From positions 372,001 to 436,000 of the forward strand of contig CAWEGB010000008.1 of assembly GCA_963808545.1 (NCBI GenBank): a stretch of 64,000 nucleotides of DNA, read 5' to 3'. The notes under the pieces are model-generated. The model ran no database searches. It was not told where the DNA came from and saw only the letters and a program-made list of their open reading frames with translations. Below are positions 1 through 9,089 of the stretch, one piece after another. Each line of letters starts with the position of its first letter. Positions within the stretch are counted from its first letter, which is position 1. This stretch comes from JACVRW01 sp963808545. Its GTDB lineage: Bacteria > Actinomycetota > Thermoleophilia > Solirubrobacterales > Thermoleophilaceae. A program made the translations under genes and the position numbers.

Positions 1-1
1 C

Positions 2-1051
2 GGCGGCATGGAAGCCGTGCTGCGTGACCTCCTCGCCTCTCCCCTGGCCACCAGGTACCGGCTCTACCTCATCTCCAGCTACGTGACCCACCGGCCGGTC
101 GGGCGCATTCTGGTCTTCGCCAAGGCACTCGCCTCCCTGGCACGGTGGTGCCGCGGCGACGGACCGCGCCTGGTGCACGTCCACACCGCCGTGCGGGGCA
201 GCATCTACCGCAAGTCGCTGTGCGTCGTGGTCGCGACGCTGGCGGGCCGGCGCGTGGTGCTCCAGCTGCACGCCGGGGCCGGCGACATCGACGCCTTCGC
301 CGGCCGGCTCGATCGCGTCCGGCGAGGGCTGTTCGGAGCGGCCATGCGCCGCGCCGACGTCGTGCTCAGCGTTTCGCGCGCCGGGGCCGACAGCATCGAG
401 GAGAACTTCGGCGTCGAGGGCGTGATCGTGGTGCCGAACGCGGCTCCGGCGGTGCACCACGCCCCTGCCGTCAACGGCTCGGCCGAGACGAACGGGAGCG
501 CGCCGCACGCCCTCTTTCTCGGCGGGTTCGACAATCCCGCGAAGGGGGGCGACGTGCTCCTGCGCGCGCTCCCGGAGATCCTCGAACGGTGTCCCGACCT
601 GCACGTAACGCTCGCGGGCTCAGAGAGCCCGCCTGCCGAGGTGACGTCGCTCCAGCGGACCCATCCCGGCGTGCGCTGGGCCGGCTGGCTCGACCACGGG
701 ACCGCGCGTGAGGAGCTCTCGCGATGCGACGTCTTCCTCATGCCGTCAACCTCGGAGGGCATGCCCGTGGCCCTGCTCGAGGCGATGGCGTACGAGCGCG
801 CGATCGTGGCCACCAGCGTCGGCGGGATCCCCGACGTGGTCAGCGACGATGCGGAGGCGATCCTCGTCCCGAAGGACGATCCGGCGGCGCTCTCGGTCGG
901 GGTGCTGCGCGCCGTCGGGGACCACGAGCTCCGCGCCCGCCTCGGCCGCGCGGCCAAGCTGCGCCTCGACGACGACTTCAACCGGGACAAGATCTTCGAT
1001 CGCATCGCCGCCATCTACGACGAGCTCCTGGCGCGAGACGAGGCCGTCTGA
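2..1051 (+). CDS. GT4 family glycosyltransferase (5' end outside the window)
   Basis: Retaining GT-B glycosyltransferase that would move a sugar from a nucleotide-sugar donor to a growing polysaccharide or glycolipid at the inner face of the membrane. The frame is open to the window edge and the first residues read GGMEAVL, which is the usual N-terminal GGxE loop of GT4 enzymes, so the true start is upstream and the ATG at 8 is probably internal. The C-terminal half has the donor-binding signature: GGFDNPAKGGDVLL, then EGMPVALLEAMA with the E-x7-E spacing, then GGIPDVV. The stop overlaps the next start by one base (TGATG), so the two genes are cotranscribed. Acceptor and sugar cannot be told from sequence. 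Confidence 0.9.
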   Translation, partial: GGMEAVLRDLLASPLATRYRLYLISSYVTHRPVGRILVFAKALASLARWCRGDGPRLVHVHTAVRGSIYRKSLCVVVATLAGRRVVLQLHAGAGDIDAFAGRLDRVRRGLFGAAMRRADVVLSVSRAGADSIEENFGVEGVIVVPNAAPAVHHAPAVNGSAETNGSAPHALFLGGFDNPAKGGDVLLRALPEILERCPDLHVTLAGSESPPAEVTSLQRTHPGVRWAGWLDHGTAREELSRCDVFLMPSTSEGMPVALLEAMAYERAIVATSVGGIPDVVSDDAEAILVPKDDPAALSVGVLRAVGDHELRARLGRAAKLRLDDDFNRDKIFDRIAAIYDELLARDEAV

Positions 1052-1875
1052 TGGCCGCTCGGGCCAGAGGGCCGCTCTGCAATCGCAGCCGCGCCGCCGT
1101 GTTCCTCTGCTACCACTCGGTGGCCGATCGCGGCCCCGCCTTCACGTCGGTGTCGGAGGACGCGTTCGAGCGGCAGCTCGTCACGCTGAAGGGCCTGGGC
1201 TTCCGCTCAGGGCGGCTGGACGACCTCGAGCGCCTGGCTCGCGGCGCGCGAGTCGACGAACGGCTCGTCTTCCTCACCTTCGATGACGGCTACGTCGACA
1301 ACCACGCGACGGCACGCCCGCTGCTCGACGCCCACGGCTTCAGCGCGCTGTTCTTCCTACTGCCGCCACGGGTCGACCGCGGTGCGGTGCTCGACTGGCC
1401 ACGCGTCGAGCGCCGGGTGGCGGAGTTTCCCGAGGTGATGAGGTCGCTCACCTGGCCTATGGCCGAAGCCATGGCCGAGACCGGACACGAGTTCGGCAGC
1501 CACACGCTCAGCCATCCCATGCTGACCGAGCTCGGTGACGAGGAGCTGCGGCAGGAGCTGTTCGACTCGCGCACGCGGATCAGGGAGCGGCTGGGTCGCT
1601 GCGACTCGATCGCCTATCCCTTCGGGGTCTGGGACCGACGGGTGGCCGAGGCGGCGGGGGCGGCCGGCTACACCTACGGGTTCACGCTGCCGGACGGCTC
1701 GCAGATGAGCGCGGATCCGCTCACCATCCCCCGGATCAGCGTCGACCACCGGGACGACGAGCCACGCTTCCGGCGCAAGCTCGGTGCCGCCTACCGGGCG
1801 CTCTCCCTCTCCCCCTGCCGGCCGGTCGCGCGCCGCGTCCTCGGCCGCACGCTCGCCCACGAGCAGCCGGCCTAG
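1051..1875 (+). CDS. Polysaccharide deacetylase (NodB/CE4 family)
   Basis: Metal-dependent deacetylase of N- or O-acetylated glycans, 274 residues. CE4 motifs are visible in order: CYHSV near residue 20, TFDDGYVDN at 76-84 (catalytic and metal-binding Asp pair), HTLSHP at 151-156 (metal-binding His pair) and YPFGVWD in the last third. There is no clear signal peptide, so it may act on lipid-linked precursors inside the cell or leave by another route. The ATG shares its A with the TGA of the upstream glycosyltransferase, which fixes the start. A role in trimming acetyl groups from the polymer made by this locus is inferred from context. Confidence 0.9.
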   Translation: MAARARGPLCNRSRAAVFLCYHSVADRGPAFTSVSEDAFERQLVTLKGLGFRSGRLDDLERLARGARVDERLVFLTFDDGYVDNHATARPLLDAHGFSALFFLLPPRVDRGAVLDWPRVERRVAEFPEVMRSLTWPMAEAMAETGHEFGSHTLSHPMLTELGDEELRQELFDSRTRIRERLGRCDSIAYPFGVWDRRVAEAAGAAGYTYGFTLPDGSQMSADPLTIPRISVDHRDDEPRFRRKLGAAYRALSLSPCRPVARRVLGRTLAHEQPA

Positions 1876-1880
1876 CCGGC
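1866..1880. terminator. Short hairpin between convergent genes
   Basis: GCCGGC, CTA, GCCGGC forms a 6-bp stem that covers the stop codon of the deacetylase and abuts the stop of the convergent gene. The element TAGCCGGC occurs twice. No T-tract follows, so it is at best a weak bidirectional stop signal. Confidence 0.35.
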
Positions 1881-1881
1881 C

Positions 1882-2964
1882 CTAGCCGGCGCTGTCGGCC
1901 CAGGCCTCCACGAGCCAGCCGAGCTCGTACGGGCGGCATGTGCGATTGATCTCGAGCACCCGTCCCGAGCCGGCGCGCCCGCGACCCAGCCTGGCCGCCA
2001 CCGCCGTGTTCGCGTACAGCCACAGCCGGTCCAACGGGCGCCGGCGCCTGATCGAGCGGTAGGTCATCCCGCGGTCGAGGGGTGCCATCTGCTCGCCGAG
2101 CTCGTTGGCGCCGAACATCCAGGGCACGCCGCGCCGCGCCGCAGACGCGTAGCGCTCGTCACCGGACACGTCGCTCAGCTCGAGGAGCGTCATCGGGGCC
2201 ATGCCGTGCTGGTGCACGGAGTAGACCTCGTAGCGCTCCACCACCTGGCCGCGATCGGCGTCGTAGAGCCAGGGCCAGCCCCCGTCGGGCAGCTGGAGCC
2301 CGAGCAGGCGGTCCGCGCCCCTGCGCGCTGCGGGAAGCGCGCGCTCGTCCAGGCCCTCACGGGCCACGAGGGTCAGGGCCAGCACGGAGTAGATCTCGGT
2401 GGCGAAGTTCGGGAAGCGACGGCGAAAGCCCTGTTCCCCGAAGTGCCGGAACAGCCCGCTCTGCGTCTGGTTGACCTCGATGAGCTGGTCGAGGGCCTGC
2501 GCCAGCAGCGTGCGCCCCGTCTCGCCCGCGTCGGCGTTGAGTGCGAGCCCGGTGACGATCCAGGCGAGCTCGAGTCCCTCCCTCGCGGCGAGCCCTCCCT
2601 GGGAGCGCAGCGATTCGGCCAGCGAACGGATCAGCTGCTCGGCGCCGCCGCTGTCGGATCGGGACTCGACCCAGAGGCGCAGGCCGAAGTCGCCGGGTGT
2701 GATCTCCGGCCGCTCGAGGGCCCCGTCGATCGCATCGCGCAGCCGATCGGGCTCGATCGGCACCGACAGGCCGGCCCGCTGTGCGCGCATGAGGCCGAGA
2801 AGGACGATCAGCGAGTAGCGGACCGACTCGCCGCGCGGCGCGGGCTCGCCCTCCACCACCTCCCAGCAGAAGAGACCCGAGGGGAGCAGCATCCCCGGTA
2901 GGGCGGCGAGCGCGGGCTCGACGAGCTGCTCGACCTGTGTCGGTTGTGGCGGTTGCTCGGGCAT
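1882..2964 (-). CDS. Alpha/alpha-toroid protein of unknown function in a polysaccharide locus
   Basis: A 360-residue, mostly helical soluble protein with no signal peptide. Helical repeats end in QLPDGGWPW (about residues 224-232), a QW-like turn typical of alpha/alpha toroids (terpene cyclases, glycan lyases and related folds), followed by YSVHQHGMAPM. No catalytic DxDD of hopene cyclases is seen. Similar toroids in exopolysaccharide clusters are thought to act on glycans, but no reaction can be assigned. I chose the ATG at 2964 over the TTG one codon upstream. It converges on the deacetylase and is divergent from the ATP-grasp gene. Confidence 0.7.
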   Translation of the reverse strand: MPEQPPQPTQVEQLVEPALAALPGMLLPSGLFCWEVVEGEPAPRGESVRYSLIVLLGLMRAQRAGLSVPIEPDRLRDAIDGALERPEITPGDFGLRLWVESRSDSGGAEQLIRSLAESLRSQGGLAAREGLELAWIVTGLALNADAGETGRTLLAQALDQLIEVNQTQSGLFRHFGEQGFRRRFPNFATEIYSVLALTLVAREGLDERALPAARRGADRLLGLQLPDGGWPWLYDADRGQVVERYEVYSVHQHGMAPMTLLELSDVSGDERYASAARRGVPWMFGANELGEQMAPLDRGMTYRSIRRRRPLDRLWLYANTAVAARLGRGRAGSGRVLEINRTCRPYELGWLVEAWADSAG

Positions 2965-3031
2965 CAAGCGGCAGAATGGTAGACGTACACCAAGGCCCGC
3001 CCGGCCGACACACCCGTTCGGCTAGGCCTCC

Positions 3032-3060
3032 TTGACAGCCCCCGGAGGCGGTCCTAGCCT
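3032..3060 (+). promoter_or_regulatory. Sigma-70-type promoter for the ATP-grasp/DUF2332 gene
   Basis: A perfect -35 TTGACA (3032-3037), a 17-bp spacer and -10 TAGCCT (3055-3060). It lies in the 189-bp divergent gap and would give a leader of about 87 nt. This is the clearest consensus promoter seen in the window. Confidence 0.65.
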
Positions 3061-3153
3061 GACTCCAGGGCACTCGGGGACTGGCCCCCGGCGACCACAC
3101 CCGCCTCAACCTTTGAGCGAGAAGAGGCCATACAGCATGCAGGTTCTCTCATA

Positions 3154-5511
3154 GTGGCGCCGGTTCGCGCCATCTTCCTGGAAGGCGCCGACGGCGCCTA
3201 CGCAGGCGCGCGGGCGCTCCGCCGGCGCGGCGTTCCCGTGACCATCATCAGCCGCGGCTGGGTCACCCGCGCCCGCGGCATCGACGGGCGGCGTGCGAAG
3301 TCGCGCGACGAGTGGCTCGCCGAGCTCAACGACGTCGCGTCCGAGGGCCCGGGGGTCCTCATCCCCTCCTCCGACCCGGCGATCGAGTTCGTCTCCCAGG
3401 AGCGCGAGCGCATCTCCCCCGCCCTGCGCTCCTTCGAGGGGCCGAACAGCGCCCATCTGAAGCTGATGGACAAGGCCTCGCTGTACGAGCTGGCCGCGCA
3501 GGCCGGCGTGCGGGCCCCGGTGGTCAAGCTCCTCTCGACCCCGGACGAGATCGACTCGGTCGCCGCGAGCGCCGCCTACCCGTCGCTGCTGAAGCCGGTG
3601 CACTCGCACCGCTACCGGGACCTGTTCGGGCACAACCGCAACATCCTCGTCAACGACCCGAGCGAGCTCGAGGCAGCCGCCACGCCGGCGCTCGAGGCCG
3701 GCCTCGACTGGCTCGTGACCGAGCTGATTCCCGGATCGGAGACCAGTCTCTTCGGCGCGGTGACCATCCGCCTCGAGGACGGCTCGCACGCGCTCGCCTA
3801 CACGCGGCGCAAGCTGCGTCAGCACCCGCCCTACTTCGGGGCGGGGTCGGTGCTCGAGACGGTGCCGGCGCCGGGCGCGATGGAGATGTCGCGGCGGCTG
3901 CTGGACCACGCCGGCTTCGTGGGCTTCTCGAGCCTGGAGGCCAAGCGGCACGAGGAGACGGGCGAGCACGTCCTGATGGAGATCAACGTCCGCATCCCGC
4001 AGAACCTCGGCCTGGGCGAGGCCGCCGGCGTGGAGCCGACCTGGCGCCTCTACGCCACGCTCGCCGGGATCCCGCTCGAGCCGCAGCCGGCCCAGCGCAA
4101 CGGGGTGAAGGTGATCGTCCCCAGCCTCGAGCTCAAGGCGGCGCCGGCCTACGTCCGTGCGGGAGACCTGTCGGTGCGCCAGCTGCTCGGCTCCTACCGA
4201 GGTGTCCGCAGCGTCAGTGGACTCAGCCTGCGCGATCCCGTCCCGCTGGCCGCCTTCTTCGGCGGCCGCGGCTATCACGCCGCCGGCGACGCGGCCGGAA
4301 AGCTTCAGGCCAAGGCGAAGGCCGACGGAGCGGGGTCCGCGCTCAAGACGATGGTGCCGGCGCGGCTGCGCCCCACCGCCAAGCGCCTGTATCACCGGTC
4401 GCTGGGACCCAAGCGGCGGCGGGCCATGCTGGCCGACGGCCTCCGCGGATCGGCAGACGGGAGCCGCCGCCTCGGGTCGCCGCTCTACGGCGGGCTGCTC
4501 GACCATGTGGCCGACGACGTCGAGGCGCAGGGCCCGTGCTGGCGACTGCTGGCCGACCGCGCCCTCACCGACCACGCCATCTCGGTCCGGCTGATGGGCT
4601 CGGTGCATCGGATCGTGCTGGAGGGCGGGGCCCCGCAGCTGGCCCGCTTCTACCCGTCGGCCGGCGGCACCGACCAGGGCGACCCGTGGCCCGCTTTCCA
4701 GGAGACGCTCGAGACGCATCGAGAGCGGATCCAGGAGCTTCTCCACGCCCCGGTGCAGACGAACGAGATCGCCCGCTGCTCCGCCCTGTTGAGCGGGTTC
4801 CTGCTGGTGGCACAGGAGACCGGCCTTCCGCTGCGCCTTCTCGAGGTCGGCTCGAGCGCCGGACTGCTGCTGCGCTGGCCCGAGTACCACTACACGGAGG
4901 GCGACCAGACCTGGGGCGACCCGAGCTCGCCCGCCCGCCTCGAGGGCGCCTACACCACCGGGCGCCCGCCCTTCGACCTGTCCGCGACCGTCGTGGAGCG
5001 CCGCGGCTGCGACGCCGCCCCTCTCGACCCGAACTCGGCCGAGGACCGGCTGACGCTCATGTCGTACGTGTGGGCCGACGAGACCTCGCGCTTCGAGCTT
5101 CTCAGGTCCGCCCTCGACGTGGCGCGTGAGGTTCCCGTGGAGGTCGAGGCCGCCGACGCCGTCGACTGGATCGAGGCGACGCTGGCCGAGCCGGCGCCCG
5201 ACGTGGCGACGGTCCTCTTCCACTCACTGTTCATCCACTTCCTCGACGAGAAGGCGCGGGTGCGCTTCGACGCCGCCCTGGCCGCCGCCGGCCGGCGAGC
5301 GACCAAGCAGGCGCCGCTCGCCCACATGAGCCTGGAGTGGTCCAGGCGAGGCGGCGGACCCGAGCTGTGTCTCACCACCTGGCCGGGAACCACCCGCAGG
5401 CTCGCCACCACCGACGACCGCGGGCGCGATATCCACTGGGAGGGGACGAACGGCCGCTCGAACGGCCGCCCGGCCTCGACCACCAGCGGGTCTCGCGCGC
5501 GCCCGGTCTAG
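3154..5511 (+). CDS. ATP-grasp ligase fused to a DUF2332 domain
   Basis: A 785-residue two-domain protein. Residues 1 to about 390 are an ATP-grasp enzyme of the COG3919 type (predicted carboxylate-amine ligases): a Rossmann-like start with EGADGAYAGARAL, a lysine in YPSLLKPVHSH, TELIPGSE, and the Mg-binding EINVRIPQN near residue 290. After a basic linker, residues about 430-770 match DUF2332: SPLYGGLLDHVADDV, then LEVGSSAGLLLRWPEY (methyltransferase-like glycine loop), then FHSLFIHFL. DUF2332 has no known function. The start is GTG with a poor ribosome site; a consensus promoter lies upstream. Context suggests amide-type decoration of the polymer, which is inference. The fusion itself is direct. 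Confidence 0.8.
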   Translation: MAPVRAIFLEGADGAYAGARALRRRGVPVTIISRGWVTRARGIDGRRAKSRDEWLAELNDVASEGPGVLIPSSDPAIEFVSQERERISPALRSFEGPNSAHLKLMDKASLYELAAQAGVRAPVVKLLSTPDEIDSVAASAAYPSLLKPVHSHRYRDLFGHNRNILVNDPSELEAAATPALEAGLDWLVTELIPGSETSLFGAVTIRLEDGSHALAYTRRKLRQHPPYFGAGSVLETVPAPGAMEMSRRLLDHAGFVGFSSLEAKRHEETGEHVLMEINVRIPQNLGLGEAAGVEPTWRLYATLAGIPLEPQPAQRNGVKVIVPSLELKAAPAYVRAGDLSVRQLLGSYRGVRSVSGLSLRDPVPLAAFFGGRGYHAAGDAAGKLQAKAKADGAGSALKTMVPARLRPTAKRLYHRSLGPKRRRAMLADGLRGSADGSRRLGSPLYGGLLDHVADDVEAQGPCWRLLADRALTDHAISVRLMGSVHRIVLEGGAPQLARFYPSAGGTDQGDPWPAFQETLETHRERIQELLHAPVQTNEIARCSALLSGFLLVAQETGLPLRLLEVGSSAGLLLRWPEYHYTEGDQTWGDPSSPARLEGAYTTGRPPFDLSATVVERRGCDAAPLDPNSAEDRLTLMSYVWADETSRFELLRSALDVAREVPVEVEAADAVDWIEATLAEPAPDVATVLFHSLFIHFLDEKARVRFDAALAAAGRRATKQAPLAHMSLEWSRRGGGPELCLTTWPGTTRRLATTDDRGRDIHWEGTNGRSNGRPASTTSGSRARPV

Positions 5512-5521
5512 CGGCCGGACC

Positions 5522-6844
5522 TCAGTCGGCCACAGCCGCCGGCTCGCGGAGCCTCACCGCGGGCGCCGGCGACCACAGCACCACCCCCACGAGCGCCACC
5601 CGGGAGGCGACGCCGAAGGCGGTGGCCACCGCCGCGATCCCGATGACGCCCCAGACGGTGCCGGCGAACAGCGAGGCCGCCGTCTGGGCGGCCAGGAACA
5701 CCATGAACAGGACCGCCAGCAGGCGATAGCGCCGCTGGGTCATCATGAGGTTCGGAGCGGGGATCGTGACGTACACGAAGAACGCGTCGATCAACAGCAG
5801 CTGGAAGATCGTCACCGACTCCGGGTAGCGGCCGGCGTCGACCAGCGGAATGAGGAAGGGCGCCAGGGCGGCCACGATGCCCACGACGGCCGCGGTGGGC
5901 AGGCTCGTCTTCTTGATCCAGCTCAGCAGCATGCTGATCTGCGTCGCGTGCGAATCGACGACGTCGTGCTGCGAGGTGCGCACGCGCAACACGGCCATCA
6001 GCGCGGCCACGGGTCCGAGCGCGATCGAGATGTAGCGCATGGCGGCCCCGAAGCTCGCGATCGCCTCGTCGTCGAGCAGGGCCGCGACCAGGAACATGCT
6101 GCTGTAGAAGAATCCAGCCGAGGCGATGAAGTAGGCGTTCAGCCAGTTCGACTCGGCGCCGAGCCCCAGCCGTCCCTCCGCGGCGTAGCGCGACCCACGA
6201 GAGGACCAGGCCAGCGGCGCGCACACGGTCACGCCGACCGCCACGGCCCCGAGCGCGATCCAGAGCATGACCACCGGCCCGGAGCTGATCAGGCCGACGG
6301 TGGCGGCGAGGGCGGCCACACAGGTGGACAGGCCGCGCAGCAGTCCGAACAGGCCCGCCTTGGTGAAGCGCAGATGAGCCTGGTGGTGATACATGCCGAG
6401 CTCCGTGGCGGCGTGGCCGAACGTGTAGAGCGCGGCCAGCCCGATGAACGTCGTGCGGTTGGCCGCGGAGCCGCCGACGCCGAGGACCGCCGCGCCCAGG
6501 AGCACGAGGCCGGCGGCTGCGGCGATCATGGTCGCGCTGCCCACCACCGCCAGCAGGAAGGGCGAGCGCTCCTCGATCCCACGCGAGACGCGTTCCGCCT
6601 CCTCGCGCATGTAGCGCATGCGGATGCCGCCGGTGGCGAAGCTGCCGGCAAACGAGCCGACCTCGAGCGACAGGACGACGTAGGCGAAGTCCTTGACGTC
6701 GAGGCCCCGCACCAGCAGGACGATCGCGATCGCGCTCAGTCCTCGCGCACCGACGTTGAGCACAAAGGTCGATGCGAAACCGCGCTTGAAGACGTCCTGT
6801 CCTCGAAGCAGGCGCGATCGCGCGGTGGTGAAAAGTTTCCTCAT
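5522..6844 (-). CDS. Wzx-like polysaccharide flippase (MOP superfamily)
   Basis: An integral membrane protein of about 440 residues with 12 or so hydrophobic segments, fitting oligosaccharide-lipid flippases that turn undecaprenyl-linked repeat units to the outer face. The first segment follows the typical N-terminal FKRGFASTFVLNVGARGLSA. I prefer the ATG at 6844 (MRKLFTT); a TTG eight codons upstream is possible. It converges on the ATP-grasp gene with a 10-bp gap and follows the secreted lyase-like gene on the same strand. Lipid-II-type or teichuronic substrates cannot be excluded. Confidence 0.8.
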   Translation of the reverse strand: MRKLFTTARSRLLRGQDVFKRGFASTFVLNVGARGLSAIAIVLLVRGLDVKDFAYVVLSLEVGSFAGSFATGGIRMRYMREEAERVSRGIEERSPFLLAVVGSATMIAAAAGLVLLGAAVLGVGGSAANRTTFIGLAALYTFGHAATELGMYHHQAHLRFTKAGLFGLLRGLSTCVAALAATVGLISSGPVVMLWIALGAVAVGVTVCAPLAWSSRGSRYAAEGRLGLGAESNWLNAYFIASAGFFYSSMFLVAALLDDEAIASFGAAMRYISIALGPVAALMAVLRVRTSQHDVVDSHATQISMLLSWIKKTSLPTAAVVGIVAALAPFLIPLVDAGRYPESVTIFQLLLIDAFFVYVTIPAPNLMMTQRRYRLLAVLFMVFLAAQTAASLFAGTVWGVIGIAAVATAFGVASRVALVGVVLWSPAPAVRLREPAAVAD

Positions 6845-6895
6845 GATGCTGGTGTGCCCGCAGAACAAAACGGCTGCGGGCGGCGCGGGCTTCTG

Positions 6896-7636
6896 TCAGT
6901 GCGGCAGAACCGACTCGCGGCTGGGACCGACGGCGAAGTCGTCCAGGTACTGGATGCTTCTGCGGGTCGAGTCCTCGTTGCGGTAGATCCCGGTCTTGAA
7001 GAAGCCTCGGGTGGCTCCGCGGGTCTGCCCGCGCATGCGCTTCTTGCCGTTCTCGAGCGTCTGCTGCCTGCCGTTCAGCCAGACCTCCACCCAGCCGCGC
7101 GAGCGGCTCTGCGAGAGGTAGACGCCCACCACGACCCTGTGCCAGCGGTCCCGCGCCAGCCTGCGGCTGCGCCAGTAGAACCGGGAGGAGTCGCCGCGGC
7201 GCAGCGACCAGCGCATCGGCGATCCCATGTTGTTGAACAGCGCCAGCGGCGGCGAGCCGCCGTAGTTCGAGTACCACTGGGACATGATCTCCCAGCTCTC
7301 CGGTGGATCCGCCGAGGAGGGGACGTAGATCGATTGCCGAAACCAGCGCTCGCGTTCGTCCGGCAGGGTCGGGCCCACCAGCTCGCAGCGCTCGCTCCCG
7401 GTCTGTGGCTCCTCGTCGCGATCGCGGACCTCGAACCTCACCCGGTAGCGGCCCTCGACCGCCGCCGGGCGTTTCGATCCCACGGAAATGCGCTCCTGCA
7501 GGCACTGCCGCTCCCGCCATTCCGAGAGGTCTCCCGTCTCGAAGTTGGCCCGCTTGGCCGCCGGGGCTGATCCGCCGAGAGACAGCGCCACCCCCGCCAC
7601 GGCGAGCAGGGCCACGAGCACCGCCACCACCTTCAC
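6896..7636 (-). CDS. Secreted polysaccharide-lyase-like protein (heparin lyase I family fold)
   Basis: A 246-residue protein with an N-terminal signal sequence (VALLAVAGVALSLGGSAPAA) followed by a beta-jelly-roll: NFETGDLSEW, GSERCEL, WFRQSIYVPSS, WEIMSQWYSNYG and WVEVWLNGR. This layout is the Polysacc_lyase (PF14099) pattern. It is shorter than the two related proteins on the plus strand and lacks their N-terminal basic domain. It probably cleaves or binds the exopolysaccharide outside the cell. GTG start. Substrate unknown. Confidence 0.75.
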   Translation of the reverse strand: MKVVAVLVALLAVAGVALSLGGSAPAAKRANFETGDLSEWRERQCLQERISVGSKRPAAVEGRYRVRFEVRDRDEEPQTGSERCELVGPTLPDERERWFRQSIYVPSSADPPESWEIMSQWYSNYGGSPPLALFNNMGSPMRWSLRRGDSSRFYWRSRRLARDRWHRVVVGVYLSQSRSRGWVEVWLNGRQQTLENGKKRMRGQTRGATRGFFKTGIYRNEDSTRRSIQYLDDFAVGPSRESVLPH

Positions 7637-7778
7637 TGGCGATGGCGCGGGGGGCGGGGACGCAGCGGATCGGAACCGAACATCCCAGCCCAGTGTAGAC
7701 GTGGCCAGACGGCGCCTCGCCGGTTCTGTCCCCAGGTTTTAGGTCCGGACGTTCACCGCAAGTTCACCCGAGCGGCCT

Positions 7779-7792
7779 CCGTTCATGTCGCG
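7779..7792 (+). repeat. Leader repeat, copy 1 (CCGTTCATGTCGCG)
   Basis: The 14-mer is repeated at 9140-9153. Each copy is followed by CGTTCCCGACCAC and ends exactly 38 nt before an ATG (52 nt start to start). The paralogues therefore share a leader or promoter as well as the coding sequence. Confidence 0.7.
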
Positions 7793-7830
7793 AGATCGCC
7801 GTTCCCGACCACAGGTAAACGCACCCGCAC

Positions 7831-9070
7831 ATGAGATACACACTCACCGCTCTGCTCGCCGCATCACTGCTCGTAGTCCCGGTCACCGCCCAGGCGGCCA
7901 CCGGCTCGGGTTCAGTCGATGCATCCTCGTCGGCGACCTCGCTGAAGGCGATGAAGTCGACTCTGCGCAAGGACCTCAAGCGAGGCGTCAAGGGCGTGCG
8001 CAAGCTCGACATCGCCACGATCGAAGCGAAGGGCATGACTCTCAAGCGCGTCCGCGCGCTCGTGGCCGGCAAGGGGTCGTTCACCGCGACCGGCGTCAGG
8101 CCGGCAGCGGCCGGGCAGAGCACTCCCGCGAAGCGGGTGACGGTGGCGCGCAGGTCGCGCACCTTCCCCCGGCGCGGCAAGTCCAACGTCAGGCTCAAGC
8201 TCACGCAGTCGGGCAAGAAGCTGCTCCAGGTGAGCGACCGCGTCACGCTGACGGTGACGGCCACGTTCAGGCCGCGCACCGGCGGCCGGATCAGCGTCCG
8301 CTACCGGGTCACGGTGAAGCGCAAGTTCGTTCCGCAGTCCACGCCGATCACTCCCGTTCCCGGGACCGCCGTCCCCGGCGCTCCCTACCTGCCGGTGGCC
8401 TCCGGTCCGATTCCGGCGAACGCCATGCCGCTGTACGGGCAGGGCTTCGACGGCCCCGCTCCCTGGGGCGGCATAGGCTCGGTGTCCCAGTGCGGCCAGA
8501 CCGTGCAGTCGGGCACCGACGGTGTCGACGGCTACGCCCGGCTGACCGTGGCCGATGGCGACCCCGTGGTGGCCGGCAACGAGCGCTGCGAGCTCAGCCG
8601 CGGCAGCTACGACGACACCCTGCCGGCTGGTGAGTACTGGTACCGCACGAAGCTTCGCACGGGCGTCGGCTTCCCGCACGTGGCAGGCCCGGACCTCTGG
8701 GTGAGCGTCCAGCAGTGGCAGGAGGACAGGCCGCCGGCGGGTGCAGGCGACCGCGTCGACGGTGCTCAGTTCGTCAACGGCGGCCCCAGCGGCCGGATGT
8801 ACATCGAGGGCGAGAACATCTCCCCCCTCTCACAGTCCTTGCCCTTCACCATCGATGACTGGCACACTACGCCGTGCACGGTGTCTGGACCGATCAGGCC
8901 ACCGGTTACCTCGAGTGGTGGATCGACGGCAGTACGTCGGCCGCACCAACGGGGTGACCTCCGAGATCGGCGGTCGCCACTTCTGGAAGGGCGGCATCAC
9001 GCGGGCCACTGGCCTCAACGGCACCCAGAGCGTCGACATCTCCACGGTTGAGGTCTTCAGGGCGCCGTAG
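7831..9070 (+). pseudogene. Secreted lyase-like paralogue, copy 1, with two frameshifts
   Basis: Starts with a signal peptide (TALLAASLLVVPVTAQAA), then a basic beta-sandwich domain (TLKRVRALVAGKGSF, then SGKKLLQVSDRVTLTVTATF), then the jelly-roll GPIPANAMPLYGQGF and GNERCELSRG. Aligned to the intact copy at 9192, it is in frame to WH at 8860-8865. One base is then missing (8863-8870), and HGVWTDQATGYLEWWIDG reads in a second frame. Another base is missing near 8930-8933, and the end GGRHFWKGGI to FRAP reads in a third frame, stopping at 9070 as expected. Either two indel errors 65 bp apart or a decayed copy. If uncorrected, the product has a scrambled C-terminus. Confidence 0.75.
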
Positions 9071-9089
9071 CGCCTTCGAAGGACGAACC

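Noticed and set aside
1882..2964. Squalene-hopene cyclase
   Set aside because: A QW-like turn is present, but the protein is too short and lacks the DxDD catalytic motif.
3106..5223. 705-codon open frame on the minus strand opposite the ATP-grasp/DUF2332 gene
   Set aside because: Arg/Gly/Pro-rich translation with no recognisable domain; a mirror of the third-position GC bias of the real gene.
5337..5729. 130-codon plus-strand frame after the DUF2332 domain
   Set aside because: Crosses the end of the fusion gene and the antisense of the flippase; no coding character.
5508..7520. 670-codon minus-strand frame covering the flippase and lyase-like genes
   Set aside because: Arg/Gly-rich; the flippase helices and lyase signal peptide are in a different frame.
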